A stretch of 53,832 nucleotides of DNA from Lachnospiraceae bacterium (GTDB lineage: Bacteria; Bacillota; Clostridia; Lachnospirales; Lachnospiraceae): NCBI GenBank assembly GCA_021772075.1, contig JAETNQ010000025.1, positions 1 through 53,832 of the forward strand, written 5' to 3'. Shown here one piece after another: positions 48,354 through 53,832 of the stretch. Position numbers and translations under genes: made by a program. The first letter of the stretch is position 1. Every line of letters starts with the position of its first letter. The notes below the pieces were generated by a model, which ran no database searches, was not told the DNA's origin, and worked only from the letters and a program-made list of their open reading frames with translations.

Positions 48354-50021
48354 TCAGGATATATTTTCCGGTTCCCGTTGATGTGCCGGCCTGCGCTGTG
48401 ACAGCCCCAGGGCAGAGTGGATATTAGTACAGACGGTATTCAATTCTTTCTGGTAATCCCGGCAGTAATAATATTTCTCCTGTGCTTCTTTTTTCTGTAC
48501 CAGCAGTTTTTCTTTTTCTGCTTTCAGCGTCTGCAAGTTTGGGAGCTTTCCGTCACTGGATTTTTCTTTCAGGAATTTGACAGCAGCTTCATAAAGGGCA
48601 AGTTTGACAGAATGCTCCTGCCGGAACTGCCCTTTGTTTTTGGATTTAAGGAACTGTGAATAAACAGATTTATTGGCAAGGTATTGTCCTGTATAGTGGA
48701 TCTGCTCGTTGACCTGCCGGAGCTTGTCTTCTGTATCTTTTAATTTTTTTCTGGAAGAGGATGCAAGTTCTTTTATTTCGGCAAGCCTGCTTTCCATATC
48801 TTCTACAGTATCATAGCCATGCTCCTGCACATAGGTGAGTGTTTTTGCCATGTTCTGTAGGTTGGAGAGCTTCACTTTTCCGGCGTAGGCTTTGCTCTGC
48901 TGTGCCTTGATACAGTGCTGTAAGTCTGTTACCAGACGCAGCCCGGATTTCTTAAACGTGGCAGCTGGCATATCTGCCTCATCCGGTATCTCCTGCTGAT
49001 GGGCAGGGCGCTCCGGAGCAGTGGTATTTTCTTTTGGTAAAATTTCGTTCTGCACAGTCTGGTCTTTTCCGGTATTTTCAATATGGGAATTATTTTCAAT
49101 CACTTCCATAAGGTAATCTTTTTCATAATGTGTCCCAAGGCTCCTGCCGGTGATCGGCTTTTCTCGATCAGGATGGACATAGCTGAACCTGCCCCGGCTG
49201 ATTTTGAATTTAATATTGAATTTTTCTGAAAGTATCTGTTCCAATTCTTTAAGGTCATGTGCGGAGGCGGCAGCTTCATCAATGGAAGCACGAAGGTATT
49301 CTTTCTGTGTTTGGAATACGGTAGTGCGCGGTGTGATGCCATCTGAAAGCATCTGCCGGTTGCGTTCCTCTAATTTTTTCTGGCCGCTGCGTTTTGCGTG
49401 GTATTCTTTTTCCGTCACTTTCCGTTCTGCTTTGGTGAGCAAATCTACCTGGTGCAGATTTTCCCTGGTACATAAATCCATAAGGGACTGCTTCAGATAA
49501 ACAAGGTAATTGCTTGTCAGGTGGTGTTTGTTCCCGGCGCGGAAATCGCAATCACGCTCCATAAAGTCCTGCCGCTCCACATCATTTTTCCGCAGGCTGT
49601 TGATGACAATATGCACATGGATATTACCGCTCCCGTTATGCCCATCCGTGTGGGTGCAGACAAGCGCCTGATGTCCGGGAAAATTCTTTTTGCAGTATGC
49701 AAGTCCAAGCTGCTGTGCCCGTTCTCCGGTCAGCCCGCATTCGTCCCTGTCTTTCGGGTCGAAGCTGATGATGTAGTGGTGGGATTTAATCTCATCATAC
49801 TTTTGGTTTTTGTGGGAACGGGCATTCAGTTCTTTGCACTCCATATCAAAACTGAACGGATCGCATTCTACCCCGTCAAGGTAATATTCTTCCCGGAGCT
49901 GCATTTTCCCATTTTCATCAAGGACTGGTTTTCCGGTGTATTCGTCATGCTGGAAAATGAGATAACGCTGTGCTTCCCCATAGTCTGCGTTTTTACTTGC
50001 TATGTGTTTCAGTATTGCCAT
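48354..50021 (-). CDS. Conjugative relaxase, MOBP type
   Basis: A 555-residue relaxase that nicks oriT and leads the strand into the recipient. The N-terminal domain has a Tyr-bearing HHYIISFDPKD segment at 81-91 and the metal-binding His cluster His124, His128, His135 and His137 (in CTHTDGHNG and NIHVHIVIN). A helical, Lys/Glu-rich C-terminal half probably holds coupling-protein contacts. It overlaps the mobC-like gene by 29 bp on the same (minus) strand and faces the SOS genes. Confidence 0.92.
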   Translation of the reverse strand: MAILKHIASKNADYGEAQRYLIFQHDEYTGKPVLDENGKMQLREEYYLDGVECDPFSFDMECKELNARSHKNQKYDEIKSHHYIISFDPKDRDECGLTGERAQQLGLAYCKKNFPGHQALVCTHTDGHNGSGNIHVHIVINSLRKNDVERQDFMERDCDFRAGNKHHLTSNYLVYLKQSLMDLCTRENLHQVDLLTKAERKVTEKEYHAKRSGQKKLEERNRQMLSDGITPRTTVFQTQKEYLRASIDEAAASAHDLKELEQILSEKFNIKFKISRGRFSYVHPDREKPITGRSLGTHYEKDYLMEVIENNSHIENTGKDQTVQNEILPKENTTAPERPAHQQEIPDEADMPAATFKKSGLRLVTDLQHCIKAQQSKAYAGKVKLSNLQNMAKTLTYVQEHGYDTVEDMESRLAEIKELASSSRKKLKDTEDKLRQVNEQIHYTGQYLANKSVYSQFLKSKNKGQFRQEHSVKLALYEAAVKFLKEKSSDGKLPNLQTLKAEKEKLLVQKKEAQEKYYYCRDYQKELNTVCTNIHSALGLSQRRPAHQREPENIS

Positions 50022-50385
50022 GGAAATCCCCTGCCATCTTAATCACTTCATATTTCATTTCATAAATTTCTGCAATGCACCTGTTTATCGCCTGACGCAT
50101 TTCCTGTGAATGGATGCCGCCCTGGTTAAAGTGGCGGGCAATCTGGTTTAAGTTGCTGCCAATCTTGCCAAACTCTGCGACCAGCTTTTTCAGTTCCGGC
50201 ACGTCTGCCACGATTTCATATTTAGCGATCACTTTTCCTTTCATCAATTGTCTGCGGATATATTCAGAGATAGAAAGCCCTGCATCTCTGGACGCTTTGC
50301 ATACGATATCGTATTGCGTGTCAGTAAAGCGGAGGTTTATCTGGCGTGTGTATGTGAGTTCATTATCTTTTTTTGGTCTTGCCAT
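49993..50385 (-). CDS. mobC: MobC-like relaxosome accessory protein
   Basis: A 130-residue protein with a ribbon-helix-helix-like N-terminus (YTRQINLRFTDTQYDIV, GLSISEYIRRQL) and a MobC-type C-terminal helix (KIGSNLNQIARHFNQGGI). It should bind oriT and assist the relaxase. It overlaps the relaxase start and lies next to the hairpin-rich non-coding region that is the likely oriT. Confidence 0.9.
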   Translation of the reverse strand: MARPKKDNELTYTRQINLRFTDTQYDIVCKASRDAGLSISEYIRRQLMKGKVIAKYEIVADVPELKKLVAEFGKIGSNLNQIARHFNQGGIHSQEMRQAINRCIAEIYEMKYEVIKMAGDFHGNTETHSK

Positions 50386-50640
50386 ATCATATCCTTTCCC
50401 GTGATGGAGCTGGATAGTGCTGCCATGTAATGGCAGCGCTATCGTGCTTCATCACGCTGCGAGAGTGTAACGGAGCCAGAACTGCATATCCGAAGGATAT
50501 GCCAGCCGAGGGTATGGGGCGCGGAAGCCCCATCAAGTAAGACCTGTGATGCAAAAGGCCGCGAAGCGGGTTTTTGTATTACAGGGCGAAACTTGCTCTC
50601 CGAGAACTGAAAGCCCTTCTATAATAAAAGCCGATTTGAG
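50386..50640. other. Hairpin-rich region upstream of mobC, likely oriT
   Basis: A cluster of inverted repeats. CGTGATG...CATCACG flanks GATAGTGCTGCCA/TGGCAGCGCTATC (50400-50456). GCATATCC-GAA-GGATATGC is at 50484-50502. ATGGGGC/GCCCCAT is at 50514-50533. CCTGTGATGCAAAA pairs with TTTTGTATTACAGG around CCGC-GAA-GCGG (50543-50585). Position next to mobC and the relaxase suits oriT. The nick site cannot be placed. Confidence 0.55.
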
Positions 50641-51060
50641 GGAAAGTATGCTACCGCATGGAAAAGAAAATTTTGAGAAAAAGTAAATGGGAAGAAATAA
50701 AAAACGTGGAGGCAGCGGGCAAGGGCTGCAAGGCAGCGCTTGCATAAGAGCGTTCCCGGAGCAGGGCGGAGGGATACGGTATGTGCGTAGGAACGGAGCG
50801 CATGCCGTAAGCGACTGGGTGGGGAAAGCGTGGCGGGAGAGGAGCAAGGATACCGACGCAGGAGGTATGCTTGCCTTTGGGCGTAGTGGAAGGGAAAAGT
50901 GAAATCAGGTGCATGATGACGCGGAGAGCGGAGCCGGAGCGGCATCATGCAGCCTGCCGGTATGTGGCGGAAAATCCGTTTTACGGTTTGGGCAGGGAAA
51001 AAGAAAAGCTGCCGGTATGTTTTCCAGTGGAACAAATAGAAGTATGGAAATAAAAAACAG
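50641..51060. other. Gene-free region with further hairpins
   Basis: No convincing gene. Several strong inverted repeats occur: GCAAGGGCTGC/GCAGCGCTTGC at 50719-50743, GGTATGTGC/GCGCATGCC near 50778-50806, and TGCATGATG/CATCATGCA at 50910-50951. Mismatches are often G-U type, which would suit a folded RNA. Confidence 0.45.
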
Positions 51061-51100
51061 TTGCAAAGGGGAACAGATGTTTTGTAATAGAACATATTCG
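51061..51100 (+). promoter_or_regulatory. Promoter resembling that at 45420
   Basis: TTGCAA (51061-51066), a 16-base spacer and TGTAAT (51083-51088), then GAACATATTCG (51090-51100). The block aligns with 45418-45463 over AGTTGCAAA, TAATAGAACATA and CGAC. The LexA-like part here lacks two bases. Confidence 0.5.
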
Positions 51101-51180
51101 ACCATACTAAAACTAAGAGTGGAAATTGGCATAGAAAGAAATTATGTATTTTAAGTATGGATCAAAAAGAAGGTGCGGGT

Positions 51181-51303
51181 ATGGCTTTTGAAGTTGAAAA
51201 TGGTACGCAGCAGTTAAATACACGGAGTGTCTCCTTATACGGAATTTGCTGCGACAATAAACTGCCAGGGAATTTATATGGAAGTGAAGCTGATATTTTA
51301 TAA
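51181..51303 (+). CDS. Possible 40-residue peptide
   Basis: A short frame begins at ATG 51181 behind AAGGTG and about 90 bp downstream of the promoter at 51061. The product is polar with two adjacent Cys (SLYGICCDNKLPG). It points toward the AgrC-like kinase gene, so a signal-peptide role is possible, but no AgrB-like processing gene is nearby. It may be a chance frame. Confidence 0.3.
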   Translation: MAFEVENGTQQLNTRSVSLYGICCDNKLPGNLYGSEADIL

Positions 51304-51452
51304 AAAAGAGTGCAGGTGGGTGATGGCCACAGGGCGGGATTGAAGGTTCCTGCCATTTTATCCCCCGCCCCTCTGAAAATGCGCGGCGGACAGCGGAAGA
51401 TGGTGCGGGGGGGTCTGTGGGTGAACCCTCCCTAAAAGGAATCTGAACCCAC

Positions 51453-52769
51453 TCATATTTTCAGCACCACATCTACATAAAACTCCGTTCCGCTGTTGGA
51501 AGCCTGTGCCGAACCGCCGTACTTTTCCGCTGCTGCTGCAATGGCGGCAAGCCCGATCCCGTTTCCGCCATGCTTTGTGGAACGGTAGCCGTCCTTCCCT
51601 TTCCGCACCCTGCCGTCGAAGTTGTTGGTGGAAACGATGTACAGACTGCTTTTATGGCGGATTTCCGTGGTCAGGCAGAAATACCGCCTGCCCGACCGCA
51701 CGGTAAGGCACCCGTCGATGGCATTCTCTATCAGGTTCCCGAACAGGGAAACGATGTCAAGTTCATTGGCAGGTGACAGTTCTGGCAGTTCAATATGCCA
51801 GTCTGTGTCTATGCCTGCTGAAACAGCTATCTCGTGATAGTGGCTAAACAGCGCATTCAGGGCGGCATTGGCACAGTAATTTGAAGGTGCATTTTCCGCA
51901 AGGCTGCTCTCGTATGCTGCAAGATGTGTCCGGATGCTGCCGATGTCGCCTTTCTCTGCAAGGGAAGAAAGCAGGCGCACGGAGTGGCGGAAGTCATGCC
52001 GCAGACGTGCGGTCTGGCGCATATGCTCCTGCAGCGTCCGGTACTGTCGTGCCTGCATTTCAAGGAGCTGTGTGCGTTCCTTCAGTTCGGCGTGTTCCAG
52101 TATAACGCTTGTACCCAGGTAAAGAAGCACATAAATTGTTGTAAGGATTGCAAACAGGCAGCTCTCCAGCAGCAGGAAAAGGAAAAACATACGCCCCGTA
52201 TGGAGGGTGCTGTAGGACTGGGGGACAGCCGCTATATTGAAGAACAGAAAGACAGAGGACAATATGGCGGCGGAGTACCATATCTTTGGCGTGTCCAGAC
52301 AGTCGATGATCCTGAAAAAAAGCCCGCAGGCAGGCTGTGCGAAAGCGGCGGCAGCCAGACAGGAAAGTACAAGCCGGAAAAAAGCCGCTTCCACGGAGAA
52401 GTCCGCCGCACCCGACGCCGGATGAAGAAAGGCATCAAGGGCATAGGCGAACTGTGCCGGAAAGGTATGGACGGCACAGACACCCACATAGACGGCAAGG
52501 CATTTTGGCAGGCTTGCCGTCACGGTGCAGCGGTATGGGAAAAAGAGCAGGACGAGGGACGGCAGGAGGATGATATTTACATCGATCCGCAGTAAGACGC
52601 TTAAAGCGGAGCAGAGGAAAGCGTATGGGAGCAGGACAGCCGTGAACAGTGCGGCTGTCTTACGCAGGGTGTACTTCATCTGGTTCTTCATTACATAATA
52701 GCAGGATGCCCCCGAAGGGAGCAGTACCAAAAGCACCAGCAGCGCCGATAACCATTTTTCCATATCCAT
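51453..52769 (-). CDS. AgrC/ComD-like sensor histidine kinase
   Basis: A 438-residue kinase. About six membrane segments fill residues 1-225, with almost no extracellular domain, as in peptide-sensing kinases. A coiled region (226-255) leads to the phospho-acceptor His258 (ARLRHDFRH). The GHKL ATPase has LFGNLIENAID and GNGIGLAAI. It is cotranscribed with the LytTR regulator (2-bp gap). The ligand is probably a small peptide, but no agrB/agrD is in view. Whether this pair belongs to the ICE or the host is not clear. Confidence 0.88.
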   Translation of the reverse strand: MDMEKWLSALLVLLVLLPSGASCYYVMKNQMKYTLRKTAALFTAVLLPYAFLCSALSVLLRIDVNIILLPSLVLLFFPYRCTVTASLPKCLAVYVGVCAVHTFPAQFAYALDAFLHPASGAADFSVEAAFFRLVLSCLAAAAFAQPACGLFFRIIDCLDTPKIWYSAAILSSVFLFFNIAAVPQSYSTLHTGRMFFLFLLLESCLFAILTTIYVLLYLGTSVILEHAELKERTQLLEMQARQYRTLQEHMRQTARLRHDFRHSVRLLSSLAEKGDIGSIRTHLAAYESSLAENAPSNYCANAALNALFSHYHEIAVSAGIDTDWHIELPELSPANELDIVSLFGNLIENAIDGCLTVRSGRRYFCLTTEIRHKSSLYIVSTNNFDGRVRKGKDGYRSTKHGGNGIGLAAIAAAAEKYGGSAQASNSGTEFYVDVVLKI

Positions 52770-52771
52770 GT

Positions 52772-53563
52772 TCAGTCCCCCTTCCTGATGCCTTCCGGCA
52801 CAGGGCGTCCGGCAAAGTGTGCCTGACGCTCCCGTATCTTCCTGAAATGGTAATCCCTCGCCGCCTGCTCGATTTTCAGGCGGTCCCGTACACGGATTGG
52901 CAGCTTTGCGCCGTTTTCCAGCACACAGCAGTTATCCGTAAATTCAAGGATGCAGTCAGCGTTTACCATGATACCCTTATTGACGGCAAGGAAGCGGGAA
53001 TCCCCGTCTGTAAGCATTACAAATTCCGGCATGGTCATGCGGCAGTGCAGGTTTTCCCCGCTTGAAAGGGCGATGTCAAGATAATGTGCGTCCGTAATGA
53101 CGGAGGAAATCTCGTCAAGGAATACACGAATGGTTTTCCTGCCGTTTATTACTTCTATGTATTTTTGCAGCGGGGGAAGCATTTCCAGAATGTCCCCAAG
53201 GACTTTGAATATACGCTGCGGGGAGAAAGGCTTGATAATATATTCAAACGCATGGCAGGAGAAGGCGTCCGGCATAAAGTCCGAGCTGGAAGTCAGGAAC
53301 ACGAGGACACACCTGTTGTCCATGCTCCGGATTTTCTGCGCTGCGGCAACGCCGTCCATGCTGTCCATGTAAATGTCCATAAAAACGGCATCAAAACTGC
53401 CGCCTGCAGAAAAGCCGCCGTCCCCAAATGCCTCAAAGAAGCCTTCCGCATTCAGGAATGGGACAGTTTCCACATGGCAGTGGCGCTGTGTGCCAAAGTC
53501 GCGGACAAGCCCTGCCATTTCGTCCAGAAGTTTCGGTTCATCATCTACTAAAGCAATCTTCAA
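52772..53563 (-). CDS. AgrA-like LytTR response regulator
   Basis: A 263-residue regulator. The receiver domain (1-120) has acidic pocket Asp7-Asp8, phospho-acceptor Asp63 (AVFMDIYM) and a KPFSP loop. The LytTR DNA-binding domain lies at about 140-245 (ISSVITDAHYLDIAL, FLAVNKGIMVNADCI). The start is TTG 53563 preceded by GAGGTGA. LytTR proteins bind pairs of 9-bp repeats about 20 bp apart; such a pair lies about 100 bp upstream at 53661-53694, so it probably controls the divergent gene and maybe itself. Confidence 0.9.
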   Translation of the reverse strand: MKIALVDDEPKLLDEMAGLVRDFGTQRHCHVETVPFLNAEGFFEAFGDGGFSAGGSFDAVFMDIYMDSMDGVAAAQKIRSMDNRCVLVFLTSSSDFMPDAFSCHAFEYIIKPFSPQRIFKVLGDILEMLPPLQKYIEVINGRKTIRVFLDEISSVITDAHYLDIALSSGENLHCRMTMPEFVMLTDGDSRFLAVNKGIMVNADCILEFTDNCCVLENGAKLPIRVRDRLKIEQAARDYHFRKIRERQAHFAGRPVPEGIRKGD

Positions 53564-53660
53564 ATTGGTTTCACCTCAAATCCATAAAAAATCAAATATA
53601 ATCATACAACAAAAAAAGACATTTTTCAAACCTGTCAAGACCTAATTTATAAAATCTGCC

Positions 53661-53694
53661 TGACGTTCTTGCCAGAAAATTGACGTTCCTGCCA
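53661..53694 (+). promoter_or_regulatory. Tandem LytTR-like operator
   Basis: TGACGTTCTTGCCA (53661-53674) and TGACGTTCCTGCCA (53681-53694), direct repeats exactly 20 bp apart, end six bases before a -35 element. This is the position of an activator. The cores only partly match the LytTR consensus. Confidence 0.68.
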
Positions 53695-53700
53695 AAAACC

Positions 53701-53728
53701 TTGTTTTTTTTCAAATATCTATTATAAT
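53701..53728 (+). promoter_or_regulatory. Promoter of the divergent repeat-bearing gene
   Basis: TTGTTT (53701-53706), a 16-base spacer and TATAAT (53723-53728), just downstream of the tandem operator and 36 bp before ATG 53765. Confidence 0.65.
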
Positions 53729-53764
53729 TAAATGAAATTTTCTGCCAAAGGAGGTTGACAGGAT

Positions 53765-53832
<68 letters not shown>

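Noticed and set aside
50687-50902. 71-codon frame in the hairpin-rich region
   Set aside because: No ribosome site, very basic low-complexity sequence, and it runs through strong hairpins.

Overview
The window looks like chromosomal DNA of a gut-type Firmicute (Lachnospiraceae/Clostridia). The evidence is strong AGGAGG ribosome sites, Gram-positive surface proteins with sortase B, Maff2/PrgI/TcpA-type conjugation genes and a Clostridia-style LexA box. No tRNA, rRNA, CRISPR array or integrase was seen. Almost all of it is one integrative conjugative element (ICE) of the Tn1549/CTn type. Neither ICE end is recognised in the window.

Layout. 156-5090: a secreted InlB-repeat surface protein and a class B sortase, closed by a terminator. 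5.1-16.9 kb: the mating-channel operon (Cys-rich protein, PcfB-like, VirD4 coupling ATPase, an inserted esterase, Maff2 pilin-like, VirB6/TrbL-like, PrgI, VirB4, a DNA methyltransferase, an unknown protein, and a membrane NlpC/P60 wall hydrolase). 28.7-30.4 kb: the same operon resumes (EcoRI-type methylase-like protein, DUF4315, DUF4366). 30.6-33.2 kb: a broken DUF4317 gene and an accessory island (reductase, HEPN-like protein, unknown, small monooxygenase). 33.3-45.3 kb: topoisomerase III, a 2918-residue methylase/helicase/nucleotidyltransferase protein with a tnpV gene overprinted in another frame, and a YodL-like protein. 45.4-48.2 kb: an SOS island (LexA-like boxes, Y-family polymerase, SRAP protein). 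48.4-50.4 kb, minus strand: MOBP relaxase and MobC, followed by a hairpin-rich region that probably holds oriT. 51.4-53.8 kb: an AgrC/AgrA-like two-component pair and, divergent from it, a gene with LytTR-like operators and an (ACAG)n repeat near its start codon.

The ICE is interrupted by a complete Tn7-like transposon (16927-28726, 11.8 kb). It has matching TGTC ends, TnsB-binding repeats and a perfect 5-bp target duplication (GGCTG). It lies 9 bp past the stop codon of the NlpC/P60 gene, in the same geometry Tn7 uses at glmS. It encodes TnsA, TnsB, TnsC and one TniQ/TnsD. TnsB has Asn where the first catalytic Asp of the DDE triad is expected.

The transposon cargo is an AT-rich six-gene operon: TPR protein, ThyX flavin thymidylate synthase, radical-SAM enzyme, MazG-like NTP pyrophosphohydrolase, small membrane-helix protein, and caspase-like protease with HEAT-like repeats. 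Nucleotide enzymes plus a suicide-type protease suggest an undescribed defence or conflict system. This is inference from gene content, and it is the most interesting part of the window.
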